64,000 bases of DNA, from NCBI GenBank assembly GCA_020637235.1, contig JACJWG010000017.1, positions 44,445 to 108,444 of the forward strand, in the 5' to 3' direction. Position 1 is the stretch's first letter. Each line of letters opens with the position of its first letter. The translations under genes were made by a program, and so were the position numbers. The notes under the pieces are model-generated. The model was given only the letters and a program-made list of their open reading frames with translations. It ran no database searches and was not told where the DNA came from. The DNA is from Acidimicrobiaceae bacterium. GTDB taxonomy: Bacteria; Actinomycetota; Acidimicrobiia; Acidimicrobiales; Ilumatobacteraceae. Positions 41,408 to 50,456 of the stretch are shown piece by piece.

Positions 41408-42100
41408 ATGGCCGCTCCACTCGAGATCGATCGACGGGCACCGGTGCGTCGGGTCGAGCTCGACGCCAGCTCGTGGGTCGACGTCGTCGACGGGTTCGTC
41501 ATCGCACCCGGCACTGCGTTCGACGAGGTGCACGCCACCACACCCTGGCAACAGACCGAGGTGCTGCGCTACGAGCGGTACGTCCCCGAGCGCCGTCTGA
41601 GCGCCGGTCTGCGTCCCGATCGGACGACGGTGCTGCGCCAGACCGATCTGCATCTCACCGCGACGTACCGGCAGCGCTTCGACGGGGTGGCTGCCATCCT
41701 CTACCGCGACGGCGACGACTTCCAGGGCCTGCACAGCGACCGGGAGATGCGCTGGCTCGACGACACGCTGATCGCGATCGTGGTGCTCGGCGAGCGCCGA
41801 CCGTTCGTGATCCGGCGCCGGGCCCCGATGGCCGAGGTGGTCGAGCGGGTGCCGGCCGGATCCGACCCGGACGACCTGGTGCTGATGCCGGGGGAGGGCG
41901 ACCTGTTGGTGATGGGCGGCGCGTGCCAGCGTGATTGGCTGCACGGTATCCCGCGAGCCCGCACCGATCGGCCGCGGATCTCGCTCACCTGGCGCTGGAC
42001 CAGTCGCCGCGGACGTCCCGACACCAACCCCGGGTTCTACGACGGGCGGGCCTACAGCGACCGTCCGCGCCAGCCGCCGACCCGGTCGCGGCGGGCGTGA
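41408..42100 (+). CDS. AlkB-like 2-oxoglutarate/Fe(II) dioxygenase
   Basis: A 230-aa protein from ATG 41408. The jelly-roll iron site is H-x-D in FQGLHSDREMRWLDDT and His in RDWLHGIPRA, with two Arg in RPRISLTWRW for 2-oxoglutarate. The GDLLVMGGACQRDWLHG block is the AlkB-type strand. Likely substrate is alkylated nucleic acid, or a protein or small molecule as for some AlkB homologues. The gene starts 121 bp from the divergent DUF151 gene and is followed by a CoA-transferase 19 bp downstream. Confidence 0.85.
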   Translation: MAAPLEIDRRAPVRRVELDASSWVDVVDGFVIAPGTAFDEVHATTPWQQTEVLRYERYVPERRLSAGLRPDRTTVLRQTDLHLTATYRQRFDGVAAILYRDGDDFQGLHSDREMRWLDDTLIAIVVLGERRPFVIRRRAPMAEVVERVPAGSDPDDLVLMPGEGDLLVMGGACQRDWLHGIPRARTDRPRISLTWRWTSRRGRPDTNPGFYDGRAYSDRPRQPPTRSRRA

Positions 42101-42119
42101 CGCTGGCAGACTGCCGGCC

Positions 42120-43265
42120 GTGACTGCGCTCGACGGCATCCGCGTGCTGGATCTCACCTCGGTGATCATGGGGCCGCTCGCCACCCAGGCGCTCGGCGAT
42201 CTCGGCGCCGACGTCGTCAGCATCGAGGCGGCGGCCGGTGACACGAACCGGATCATGGGGCCGGGACCGACCGCCGGGATGTCCGGTACCTCGCTCAACC
42301 TGCTGCGCAACAAACGCAACGTGTGCCTCGACCTGAAGCGGCCCGAGGCACGGGCGGCGGTACGGCGCCTGCTCGCCACCTGCGACGTGTTCGTGACCAA
42401 CCTCCGGCCGGGTCCGCTCGATCGGCTCGGGCTCGGCTACGACGCGGTGCGCGCCGTGCGCCCGGACATCGTGATGTGTCGGGCCCACGGCTGGTCGAGC
42501 GATGGCGACGAGGGGGACAAGCCGGCCTACGACGACGTGATCCAGGCGGTGAGCGGCATCGCCCACGCGTTCCAGCTCCGCGACGGCGTGCCGGCCATGG
42601 CGCCGACACTGGTCGCCGACAAGGTGGCCGGGATGGCGATCACGCAGGCGGTGCTCGCCGCGCTGGTGCACCGGGCGCGCACGGGAGCGGGGCAGTTCGT
42701 GGAGGTGGCGATGGTGGATGCGCTGCAGGCGTTCACGCTCGTCGAGCACGGCTGTGCCGCGATCCCCGAGCCGCCGCTCGGGTCGGCGGGGTATCCGCGC
42801 ATCACCACCCCCGATCGACGCCCGTTCGCCACCACCGACGGCTGGATCGCCGTGTTGCCGTACTCGACCGACAACTACCGCGAGCTGTTCCGGGAGGGCG
42901 GACGTGACGAGTTGCTCGACGACGCCCGGATCACGAGTGCCCGTCGGCGCATGGCCCATGCGGGCGAGTTGTACGCGATCGTGGCGGAGATCGTCGCGAC
43001 GCGATCGACCGCGTTCTGGGTCGAGTTCTGCGAGCGCCACGACATCCCCGCCGGCGCGGTGCGCACCCTCGACGAGCTCGTCGCCGACCTGCCCGTGGTG
43101 GAGCACCCGACCGCCGGCGCGTACCGCCACATCCCACCGGCGTGGCGCTTCTCGGCCACGCCGACACGTGTGCGCCGGCCGGCACCGATGCTCGGCGAGC
43201 ACACCCGCGAGGTGCTCGCCGAGCTGGGCTACGACGACGCCGAGATCGACGCGCTCACGGCGTGA
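42120..43265 (+). CDS. CaiB/BaiF-type (family III) CoA-transferase
   Basis: A 381-aa protein from GTG 42120. The N-terminal GIRVLDLTSVIMGPLATQALGDLGADVVSIE and NLLRNKRNVCLDLK blocks are family III hallmarks; the catalytic Asp is in YDDVIQAVSG. Members transfer CoA between acids (formyl-, succinyl- or acyl-CoA donors). The substrate is unknown, but the converging fatty-acid/beta-oxidation-like operon makes acyl-CoA chemistry in this locus plausible. A large hairpin lies directly after the stop. Confidence 0.92.
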   Translation: MTALDGIRVLDLTSVIMGPLATQALGDLGADVVSIEAAAGDTNRIMGPGPTAGMSGTSLNLLRNKRNVCLDLKRPEARAAVRRLLATCDVFVTNLRPGPLDRLGLGYDAVRAVRPDIVMCRAHGWSSDGDEGDKPAYDDVIQAVSGIAHAFQLRDGVPAMAPTLVADKVAGMAITQAVLAALVHRARTGAGQFVEVAMVDALQAFTLVEHGCAAIPEPPLGSAGYPRITTPDRRPFATTDGWIAVLPYSTDNYRELFREGGRDELLDDARITSARRRMAHAGELYAIVAEIVATRSTAFWVEFCERHDIPAGAVRTLDELVADLPVVEHPTAGAYRHIPPAWRFSATPTRVRRPAPMLGEHTREVLAELGYDDAEIDALTA

Positions 43266-43266
43266 A

Positions 43267-43333
43267 GAACACATCTGGTCGCGCATCGTCCCGCCAGGCG
43301 AGACGATGCGCGACCAGAACGTGAGGTGTGTTC
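43267..43333. terminator. Large inverted repeat at a convergent junction (bidirectional terminator or repeat)
   Basis: Arms GGTCGCGCATCGTC (43277-43290) and GACGATGCGCGACC (43302-43315) are a perfect 14-bp inverted repeat around an 11-nt loop; outer arms GAACACA (43267-43273) and TGTGTTC (43327-43333) also pair. It fills the whole gap between two converging genes. There is no T-tract. Confidence 0.75.
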
Positions 43334-43335
43334 GG

Positions 43336-44115
43336 TCAGGAGCCGGTCCACTCGGGCGCACGCTTCTCGGCGAACGCCTTCGGACCTTCCTTCGCGTCGT
43401 TGGAGGTGAACACCTTGCCCTGCAGCGGACCCTGGAGCTTCCAGAACTCCTCCTCGGTGCAGCCCTGGGTGGCCTTGATCAGCTGCTTCGACGCAGCCAC
43501 CGCGAGCGGGGCGTTCTTCGCCACCCGCTCGGCGAGCTGCATGGCGACATTCACCGCTTCACCCTTGTCGGCGAGCCGTGCGATCAGGCCGAACTCGAAG
43601 CCGTCCTCGGCGGTGATCGGGTCGGCCGTGATGGCCATCTCCATCGCCTTGCCGTAGCCCACACGGCTCGGCAGGCGCAGCAGGCCGCCGCCGGCCGCGA
43701 ACAGGCCGACGTTCACCTCGGGGATGCCGAGCTTCGCGCCCTTGGCCGCCACCAGCAGGTCGCAGCTGAGCGCGAGCTCGAGCCCGCCGGCGAGGGCGAA
43801 GCCCTCGATCGCACCGATCAGCGGCTTCTCGGCGCCGTTCTGGATGAACTGGAACATCGGGCCGATGTCCTCGCCGCGCGAGAACGCCTTCAGGTCCATG
43901 CCCGAGCAGAAGCCGCGGCCGTTGCCGGTCAGCACGCCGGCGGTGAGGCCGGGATCGCCGTTGAGCTGTTGCACGGCATCCCACAGGCCGTGGGACAGCG
44001 CGCCGTTGATCGCGTTCATCTGGTCGGGGCGGTTGAGGGTGATCAGCAGCACGCGACCGCGCTGCTCGGTGAGGACGGCCGGCTGTTCGGCGGCCGTGTC
44101 GGTGGTTTCGCTCAT
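43336..44115 (-). CDS. Enoyl-CoA hydratase/isomerase (crotonase family)
   Basis: A 259-aa crotonase from ATG 44115 with GAGGT 4 nt upstream. Oxyanion and catalytic regions: GFCSGMDLKAF, FALAGGLELALSCDLLVAA, IPEVNVGLFAAGGGLLRLPSRVG. Only one of the two usual catalytic Glu is clear (PEVNVG), so it could be an isomerase or another crotonase activity. It is the last gene of the MarR-thiolase-SDR-ECH operon, 7 bp after the SDR gene. Confidence 0.92.
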   Translation of the reverse strand: MSETTDTAAEQPAVLTEQRGRVLLITLNRPDQMNAINGALSHGLWDAVQQLNGDPGLTAGVLTGNGRGFCSGMDLKAFSRGEDIGPMFQFIQNGAEKPLIGAIEGFALAGGLELALSCDLLVAAKGAKLGIPEVNVGLFAAGGGLLRLPSRVGYGKAMEMAITADPITAEDGFEFGLIARLADKGEAVNVAMQLAERVAKNAPLAVAASKQLIKATQGCTEEEFWKLQGPLQGKVFTSNDAKEGPKAFAEKRAPEWTGS

Positions 44116-44122
44116 CAGGACC

Positions 44123-44902
44123 TCACTTGGGTGGCATGCGGATGCCGCCGTCGACACGGATGACTTCGGCGTTCATGTACGGATTGGTGATCAGGTCGAC
44201 GACCATGAAGGCGAGTTCCTCGGCCGAGCCGAGGCGCTTCGGGAACAGCACCGACTGGCCGAGGTGTGCCTTGAAGGCGTCGCTCTGCTCGCCCGAACCA
44301 TAGATCGGGGTGTCGATCAGGCCCGGCGCGATGGTGTTGACCCGGATGCCGACCGCCGACAGGTCGCGGGCGATCGGCAGCGTCATGCCGACGATGCCGC
44401 CCTTGCTGGCGGAGTAGGCGGCCTGGCCGATCTGGCCGTCGAACGCGGCGACGCTCGCCATGTTGACGATCGCGCCACGCTGGCCGTCGGCGTCGAGCGG
44501 CTCGGTCTTGGCCATCGCCGCCGCCGAGAGCCGGAGCATGTTGAACGAGCCCAGCAGGTTGATGCGGATGACGAAGTCGAACGCCGACTGGTCCATCGGC
44601 TCGTTGTTGCGGTCGATCGTGCGCCCCGGGCGGCCGAGGCCGGCCGAGTTGACGAGGGCGCGCAGCGGGCCCATCTCGGACGCGGCGGCGACGGCGGCCG
44701 TGCCGTCCTCCTCGCTCGAGACGTCGCACTTCACGAACAGGCCGCCGATCTCGTTCGCGACAGCGGTGCCCTTGTCCTCCTGGAGATCCGCGATGACGAC
44801 GCGGGCGCCGAGTGCGGCGAGTTGACGGGCGGCGGCTTCGCCGATGCCCGAGGCGCCACCGGTGACGATCGCGGAGGCGCCGTCGAGGTTCAGACGAGGC
44901 AT
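44123..44902 (-). CDS. Short-chain dehydrogenase (3-hydroxyacyl-CoA dehydrogenase type II-like)
   Basis: A 259-aa SDR: cofactor motif TGGASGIG near residue 14, NSAG, catalytic Ser in NMASVAAFDGQ and Y-x-x-x-K in YSASKGG. The long insertion after NSAGLGRPGRTIDRNNEPMD and the NYMASVAAF-like segment resemble HSD10/type II 3-hydroxyacyl-CoA dehydrogenases. Placed 3 bp downstream of the thiolase and before the hydratase, it would oxidise 3-hydroxyacyl-CoA to the 3-keto form (inference from neighbours). Confidence 0.92.
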   Translation of the reverse strand: MPRLNLDGASAIVTGGASGIGEAAARQLAALGARVVIADLQEDKGTAVANEIGGLFVKCDVSSEEDGTAAVAAASEMGPLRALVNSAGLGRPGRTIDRNNEPMDQSAFDFVIRINLLGSFNMLRLSAAAMAKTEPLDADGQRGAIVNMASVAAFDGQIGQAAYSASKGGIVGMTLPIARDLSAVGIRVNTIAPGLIDTPIYGSGEQSDAFKAHLGQSVLFPKRLGSAEELAFMVVDLITNPYMNAEVIRVDGGIRMPPK

Positions 44903-44905
44903 GGC

Positions 44906-46075
44906 TCAGTCACCGATCCGCTCGATGATGGTGGCGTTGGCCATGCCGCCGCCCTCGCACATCACCTGCAGGCCGTAGCGGCCGCCGGTGCGCTCGAGCT
45001 CGTTCAGCAGGGTGGCCATGAGCTTGGTGCCCGAGCAGCCGAGCGGGTGGCCGAGGGCGATCGCGCCGCCGTTCACGTTCACCTTCGACATGTCGGCGTC
45101 GAACTCCTTCTGCCACGCGAGCACCACCGAGGCGAACGCCTCGTTGATCTCGACGAGGTCGATGTCGGCCATGGTGAGGCCGGTCTTCTCGAGGATCTTG
45201 CGGGTGGCCGGGATCGGGCCCTTCAGCATCGTCACCGGGTCGGTGCCGGCGAGCGAGAAGCCGTGGAACCGGGCGCGGGGCTTGAGACCGAGCTCGGCGG
45301 CCTTCTCGGCGCTCATGATCAGCACCGCCGAGGCGCCGTCGCTGATCTGCGACGAGTTGCCGGCCGTGATCTTGCCGTCCGGCTTGAACGCCGGCTTCAG
45401 GTTGCCGAGCGACTCGACGGTGGTGCCCTCGCGGATGCCCTCGTCCGCGGTCATCATCTCCACCTTGCCGTCGATCGTGACCGGCACCGGGACGATCTCG
45501 TTCTCGAAGCGGCCCTCCTTGGTGGCCTGCGCCGCGCGCTGCTGGCTGAGCGCACCGAACGCGTCGAGGTCCTCACGAGTGAGGCCGTACTCGTCGGCGA
45601 TCATGTCGGCGCCGATGCCCTGTGGCGGCAGGCCGGTGTCGGCGTAGCGGTCGAGCTGCTCTTTCGGGAACGGGAAGCCCATGTCCTTCACGACCGACGC
45701 GCCCATCGGGGTGCGGGTCATGATCTCGACGCCGGCGGCGATGACGACGTCGTAGGCGCCGGCGATGACGCCCTGCGCGCCGAAGTGCATCGCCTGCTGG
45801 CTCGAGCCGCACTGGCGGTCGATCGTCGTGGCCGGCACGCTCTCGGGCCAGCCGGCGGCGAGCACGGCGTTGCGGCCGATGTTGAGCGACTGCTCGCCCA
45901 CCTGCATCACGCACCCCATGATCACGTCGTCGACGAGCTCGGGGTTCAGGTGGTTGCGCTCCTGGATCGCCTTCAGCACGTGGGCGGCCAGGGCGGCGGG
46001 ATGCCAGTCCTTGAGCTTGCCGTTGCGCTTGCCGCCCGGGGTGCGGACGGCGTCGATGATGACTGCTTCGGTCAT
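44906..46075 (-). CDS. Acetyl-CoA C-acyltransferase (thiolase)
   Basis: A 389-aa thiolase from ATG 46075. Catalytic residues: nucleophilic Cys in RQCGSSQQAMHFG, His in GGAIALGHPLGCSG and the second Cys in MCEGGGMANATI. Length and spacing are standard. It would split 3-ketoacyl-CoA. Only one thiolase and no acyl-CoA dehydrogenase or ligase are in this operon, so the first step must be elsewhere. Confidence 0.95.
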   Translation of the reverse strand: MTEAVIIDAVRTPGGKRNGKLKDWHPAALAAHVLKAIQERNHLNPELVDDVIMGCVMQVGEQSLNIGRNAVLAAGWPESVPATTIDRQCGSSQQAMHFGAQGVIAGAYDVVIAAGVEIMTRTPMGASVVKDMGFPFPKEQLDRYADTGLPPQGIGADMIADEYGLTREDLDAFGALSQQRAAQATKEGRFENEIVPVPVTIDGKVEMMTADEGIREGTTVESLGNLKPAFKPDGKITAGNSSQISDGASAVLIMSAEKAAELGLKPRARFHGFSLAGTDPVTMLKGPIPATRKILEKTGLTMADIDLVEINEAFASVVLAWQKEFDADMSKVNVNGGAIALGHPLGCSGTKLMATLLNELERTGGRYGLQVMCEGGGMANATIIERIGD

Positions 46076-46108
46076 GGGTGTGTGTCTCCTTGTCGAGAAC
46101 GGGTCTTC

Positions 46109-46594
46109 TCAGGGGTGGGGTCGGTCGGGTCGGGTCATCGCCCGACGGAGGTTGTCCTGCAGTTGCTCCATCACCGTCGCGAGCGCCTGACGTTCGTCGC
46201 GGCTGATGCCCTGACGAAGTTCGGTGCGCAGGTCCTGGTCGATCCGGGCGATCGTGCCGACGAGCGCGGTGCCGGCCTCGGTGAGGTGGATCTGCCACAC
46301 CCGGCGGTCGTCGTGATCGGGGTGGCGCTCGAGGTGACCGAGTTGCTGCAGCCGGTCGATCGTCGCGCCCGTGGCGGCTCGACCCTGCCCGAGGTGGTCG
46401 GCGATCTTGGTCTGCGTCACCGGGCCGAACTCGGCGACGTACATGAGGATGCTCGCCTGGGTGAGGTTGAGGTCGAGGGTGGCGAAGCGGGCGTCGTAGG
46501 CGTCGCGGATCAGGCGCGCGGTGGCCATCAACGTCGTCTCGACGCGCTGCCACGGCGGCGCGTCCAGCTCGTGCGTTCCACCCCCGGACTGCAT
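46109..46594 (-). CDS. MarR-family transcriptional regulator
   Basis: A 161-aa winged-helix regulator from ATG 46594. The DNA-binding core reads LNLTQASILMYVAEFGPVTQTKIADHLGQGRAATGATIDRLQQLGHLERHPDHDDRRVWQIHLTEAG, with the wing D-D-R-R. It is the promoter-proximal gene of the thiolase operon (33-bp gap). A perfect palindrome (46598-46612) sits just upstream of its ATG and is a natural autoregulatory operator; an acyl-CoA ligand is plausible. Confidence 0.9.
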   Translation of the reverse strand: MQSGGGTHELDAPPWQRVETTLMATARLIRDAYDARFATLDLNLTQASILMYVAEFGPVTQTKIADHLGQGRAATGATIDRLQQLGHLERHPDHDDRRVWQIHLTEAGTALVGTIARIDQDLRTELRQGISRDERQALATVMEQLQDNLRRAMTRPDRPHP

Positions 46595-46597
46595 GGT

Positions 46598-46612
46598 GCC
46601 ATACAGTATGGC
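46598..46612 (-). promoter_or_regulatory. MarR operator-like palindrome GCCATACAGTATGGC
   Basis: Seven-bp perfect arms around a central base, ending 4 bp before the marR start codon, in the 50-bp gap downstream of the GGDEF stop. Position and symmetry fit autoregulation of the whole operon. Confidence 0.6.
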
Positions 46613-46644
46613 GAAGGCGCGGTTCGCGACGAATCGCCTCGAGA

Positions 46645-48732
46645 TCAGGCGCGGCGTTCCTCGGCGAGTCGATCGCGACCGGCCCGCTTCGCCTCGTACA
46701 TCAGCACGTCGGCGCGGCGCAGGAACTCGTCGACCGACTCGTCGGCACTGGCCCACGCGAGCCCGATGGACGCCGTCACGGTGACCACCTCGCCGTCGGG
46801 CAACGTGCGCGGGAACTGCAGTTGGCGCCGCAGCCGGTCGGCGATCATGCGCATCTCCATGTCGCCCACGCCGCTCACGATGATCGCGAACTCGTCGCCG
46901 CCGAGTCGGGCCACCAGGTCGTGCGAGCGCAGGGCAGCGAGCAATGTGCGGGCCACGTCGCGGAGGAGGTCGTCGCCGGCGTCGTGGCCGAGCCGGTCGT
47001 TGATGGTCTTGAAGTGGTCGAGGTCGATGAACAGCAGTGCCACGCGTGCATCGCCCTCACGTCGTGCGGCACAGGTCTGCTCGAGCCGATCGAGGAAGCT
47101 GCGGCGGTTGGGCAGACCGGTCAGCGGGTCGGTGAAGGCGAAGTGCTCGATCTGCTGTCGGGTCTCCTTCTCCGCCGTGATGTCGGTGACCTGCGAGATC
47201 ACGTAGCGAGGGCGACCGTCGGCGTCACGGATGAGCGAACGGGTGAGCAGCGTCCAGATCGAGCTCCCGTCGGGGCGCACCGCACGCACCTCCATCTGGT
47301 CGCGGTCGATCTCGCCGTCGAGCAGCCGCCGGCGGTTCTCGGACACGGCCGCCAGATCGTCGGGGTGGGTGATGTCGAGGAGGTTCAACCGTCCGATGTC
47401 GGCGGCGTCGATGCCCATCATCCGTGCGTACGACGCATTGCACTTCAACAGCGTCACCCGGTCCGCCGAGACGTCCGTGAGCACCATGCCCGTCGGCGCG
47501 TCGTCGAACGCCGTCCGGAACAGCTCGGCCGCCTCGAACTGTGCCCGTTCGAGGGCGAGGCGTTCGGTGATGTCGGTGACCGTGCCGAGGAACAGCTCGG
47601 TCGTGCCGTCGTCGCCGGCCACCGGCACGGCCTCGATGTCGGCCCACACCGTGTCGCCGGCCGGGGTGACGAACCGGAACTGGCCGACGAAGGGCACGCC
47701 GGTTCGGATCGCGACGGCCCACTTCGCGCCCACGGCCGCGGCATCGTCGGGATGCAGCACCCGCCCCCAGCCGAACCCCAGCGCGTGGCTGGGGTCGGCG
47801 ATGCGGGTGATCGCGCAGAACGCCGGGTTCACGTAGGTGCACGCACCCCAGGGGTTGGTCTCGAAGATGCCCATGGGTGCCGAATCGACGAGGGTGCGCA
47901 TCCGGCGCTCGCTGTCGGCCAGGGCCTGCGCGGTGTGCTTGGCCTCGGCGATGTCGCGGGCGATCCCGGAGAAGTGGTGCGGATATCCCGTCTCGTCGAA
48001 GTGGGCGATCGCCGAGAACGACAGGGGGAAGCCGGTGCCGTCCGGATACCTGCCCTCGATCTCGCCGACCCACACGCCGGTGGAGAACAGCGCCGGGACC
48101 GCGTCGGTGAGGAAGCGCTGGCGGCTCTCGGGGGTGAACAGCGACAAGAGGCGGCGAGGTCGTTCGATCAACTCGTCCTGGTCGGCCACACCGGCGAGCG
48201 CTCGGAGCGCGGCGTTGCCCCACGTGATCACCCCGTCGGCGTCGGCGGTGGCGACGTAGTCGGGGCTCGACTCGAGGATCTCGACGAGTTGCGCGAGGCG
48301 TTGCTCGGCGGCGTGCCGGTCGCTGATGTCGTCGATCATGCACAGATGTCGTGCCCGACCGTCGACGGGCTCGAGCGGTGTGACCGACATCTCCACCCAC
48401 ACGAGCGACCCGTCGGGTCGCACGTATCGCTTCGGCATCCGGTACCACGGGGTCGCCGCGATCGATTCGAGTGCGAGATCGGCGGCCGCGTCGTCGGGGT
48501 GGTTGAAGTCCACCCAGTCGACGCCGATGACGTCGTCGATCTCACGACCGGCGATCTCGGCGAAGCGGGGGTTGGCGGCCAGCACCCGTCGCGACCAGGT
48601 GTCGGTGAGCGTGATGCCGATGGGAGCGTGCTCGAACACGGCGCGCAACATCGCGTCGGCGTGGCGCGCCGCTGTCGGATCTGCTGTCGGATTCCGCTCT
48701 GGCGCCGTCGGCTGAGGCCGCGAGTCCATCAT
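46645..48732 (-). CDS. Multi-PAS diguanylate cyclase (PAS-PAS-PAS-PAS-GGDEF)
   Basis: A 695-aa protein from the tandem ATG at 48732. Four PAS domains with PAC ends are visible (about residues 20-140, 145-265, 275-395 and 400-520), each with the HPDD-type loop or a variant (NHPDDAAAD, LHPDDAAAV, THPDDLAAV), then GGDEF (about 530-690): DPLTGLPNRRSF and LGGDEFAIIV, an active-type signature, with no RxxD inhibitory site obvious. No membrane segment, so it is a cytoplasmic sensor. It makes cyclic di-GMP in response to bound ligands. It is divergent from a glycosylation operon with starts only 55 bp apart. Confidence 0.93.
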   Translation of the reverse strand: MMDSRPQPTAPERNPTADPTAARHADAMLRAVFEHAPIGITLTDTWSRRVLAANPRFAEIAGREIDDVIGVDWVDFNHPDDAAADLALESIAATPWYRMPKRYVRPDGSLVWVEMSVTPLEPVDGRARHLCMIDDISDRHAAEQRLAQLVEILESSPDYVATADADGVITWGNAALRALAGVADQDELIERPRRLLSLFTPESRQRFLTDAVPALFSTGVWVGEIEGRYPDGTGFPLSFSAIAHFDETGYPHHFSGIARDIAEAKHTAQALADSERRMRTLVDSAPMGIFETNPWGACTYVNPAFCAITRIADPSHALGFGWGRVLHPDDAAAVGAKWAVAIRTGVPFVGQFRFVTPAGDTVWADIEAVPVAGDDGTTELFLGTVTDITERLALERAQFEAAELFRTAFDDAPTGMVLTDVSADRVTLLKCNASYARMMGIDAADIGRLNLLDITHPDDLAAVSENRRRLLDGEIDRDQMEVRAVRPDGSSIWTLLTRSLIRDADGRPRYVISQVTDITAEKETRQQIEHFAFTDPLTGLPNRRSFLDRLEQTCAARREGDARVALLFIDLDHFKTINDRLGHDAGDDLLRDVARTLLAALRSHDLVARLGGDEFAIIVSGVGDMEMRMIADRLRRQLQFPRTLPDGEVVTVTASIGLAWASADESVDEFLRRADVLMYEAKRAGRDRLAEERRA

Positions 48733-48787
48733 CCGACGACTGTCCGGTCGCAGCGGTGCCGTGCAGCCAGCGGTCGCGACCGCCACA

Positions 48788-50446
48788 ATGTGCCGCGTGC
48801 CGTCGCCGACCCCCGCTCGCCACCCTCGCCCGTGGTGGCGCCACCCGGGCTGGGCTCTCGGCCCGACCGCCGTGGTGAGCGCCGTCGTCGCGGTGCTGCT
48901 GCATCGCAACGGTCACACCCAGGGCGACGACTTCGCCCTCTACCTGCGTCAGGCGCGCAGCGTGTTCGACGGCGACATCGGCGACGTCCTCGCCGACAAC
49001 CGTTTCACCGTCGTGAACTCGGCCTCCGGGTTCAGCCCGTTCAGCTACCCGTGGGGGTGGCCGCTGCTGCTGTCGCCGTTCGTGAAGCTGTGGGGGTACG
49101 ACTACGAGAAGCTGAAGTTGCTCGAGGTGGCGTGCTTCGTCGCGTGGGTGGTGTTGGTGCACGGGGTGGTGCGCCGGCGCGTGGGGCGTCCGGTCGCGCT
49201 CGCGATCACCGCCGTCGTGGCCACGTCGCCGGCACTGCTCGCGCACACCGATCAGCTGTTGTCGGAGTACCCGCACGCCGTGAGCGTCGGCGTGTTCCTG
49301 TGGTGGATGGACCGGCTGCGGGCACGTGGCGGGCTCGTCGACGCGAGCCGCCGCGACCTCGTCGTGCTCGGCGGGCTGGTCGCGCTCACGTTCCAGTTCC
49401 GGCGCGAGACGATCGTCTTCGTGGGCGTGATCGCCGCGGTGCAGGTCGTCGAGGTGTGGTCGCGCTCGTGGCGCCGCACCCGTCGCGGCCGGCGCGCCGA
49501 CGTGGTGGACGAGCTGACCGCTCACGTGTCACGGCGCTGGCAGGAGCTGGCGGCACCTCACCTCGCCACCGTCGCCACCGTGATCGCGTTCCAGCTCGCG
49601 CTGCCGTCGATGCTGTTCCCCGACAACGGCAACAGCCGCGCCTACGTCGACGACCGCATCGCCGACTACAGCGGCTGGCTGAGCAAGCACCTCGGGCTCG
49701 GGTGGCACCCGGTCGTCGGCGGCGCGGTGCTCGTCGCGATGGTGGTGGGCATGGCGCTCGCCGTGCGACGGCGTGCCGGTCTCGACGGACACCTCGTGCT
49801 GGTGACGCTCGCCACGATGTTCGCGGCGAGCACCCATTTCCGCATGGTCGATCGGTACTACTTCCAGGTGCTGCCCTGGGTGGTGTACTTCGCGACCGTC
49901 GCGGTGCTGGAACTGTTCGCACTGCTCGTGCCGCTCGGCCGGCGTGCCGGGTCGTGGTCGCGGCGTGTGCCGACCGCGATCGCACTGGTGCCCCTGTTGT
50001 ACGTGCTGGTGGTGCACGCCGCAGTGCTGCCCGGCGACGTGCGCGATGCCCACCGGTTCGACGACGCCGGGCGACAGCAGGTCGGGCCGACGCATCCCGA
50101 CTTCGTGCCGATCTACGCCGCGGTGGCGAAGTACACGCGACCGACCGACGTGGTGGCCTACTTCCGTGCGCGCACGATGACCCTGCTCACCGACCGGTTG
50201 TCGATCCAGACCTCGCGCATCGAGCGGATCATCGCCGCTGCCGACGTGTTCGCCCAGCGACGCAACAGCGATTACGTGCAGCCCGAGTTCTCCGAGGCCG
50301 AGGGGATCGCGCTCGGGCTGGAGGTGATCTGGGAGGACGACACCTGGGTGCTCTGGCGGGTGCCGGACGAGACCCGGGAAGCGCAGCAGGCACGACTGTT
50401 CGCCGAGGCCCGAGGTGACGCGGGACCGGTGCTCGGTGGTGGGTAG
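48788..50446 (+). CDS. GT-C-type membrane glycosyltransferase (mannosyltransferase-like)
   Basis: A 552-aa protein from ATG 48788 (earlier in-frame codons at 48761 overlap the divergent gene's leader). About ten to eleven hydrophobic segments; the first extracytoplasmic loop holds HTQGDDFALYLRQARSVFDGD with an Asp pair where GT-C enzymes carry the catalytic acid. The C-terminal 150 residues form an extracytoplasmic domain. GT-C enzymes use polyprenyl-phosphate sugars; a polyprenyl-phosphate-sugar synthase-like protein follows immediately (10 bp later), a classic pairing. Confidence 0.72.
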   Translation: MCRVPSPTPARHPRPWWRHPGWALGPTAVVSAVVAVLLHRNGHTQGDDFALYLRQARSVFDGDIGDVLADNRFTVVNSASGFSPFSYPWGWPLLLSPFVKLWGYDYEKLKLLEVACFVAWVVLVHGVVRRRVGRPVALAITAVVATSPALLAHTDQLLSEYPHAVSVGVFLWWMDRLRARGGLVDASRRDLVVLGGLVALTFQFRRETIVFVGVIAAVQVVEVWSRSWRRTRRGRRADVVDELTAHVSRRWQELAAPHLATVATVIAFQLALPSMLFPDNGNSRAYVDDRIADYSGWLSKHLGLGWHPVVGGAVLVAMVVGMALAVRRRAGLDGHLVLVTLATMFAASTHFRMVDRYYFQVLPWVVYFATVAVLELFALLVPLGRRAGSWSRRVPTAIALVPLLYVLVVHAAVLPGDVRDAHRFDDAGRQQVGPTHPDFVPIYAAVAKYTRPTDVVAYFRARTMTLLTDRLSIQTSRIERIIAAADVFAQRRNSDYVQPEFSEAEGIALGLEVIWEDDTWVLWRVPDETREAQQARLFAEARGDAGPVLGGG

Positions 50447-50456
50447 CTTGGGCGCC

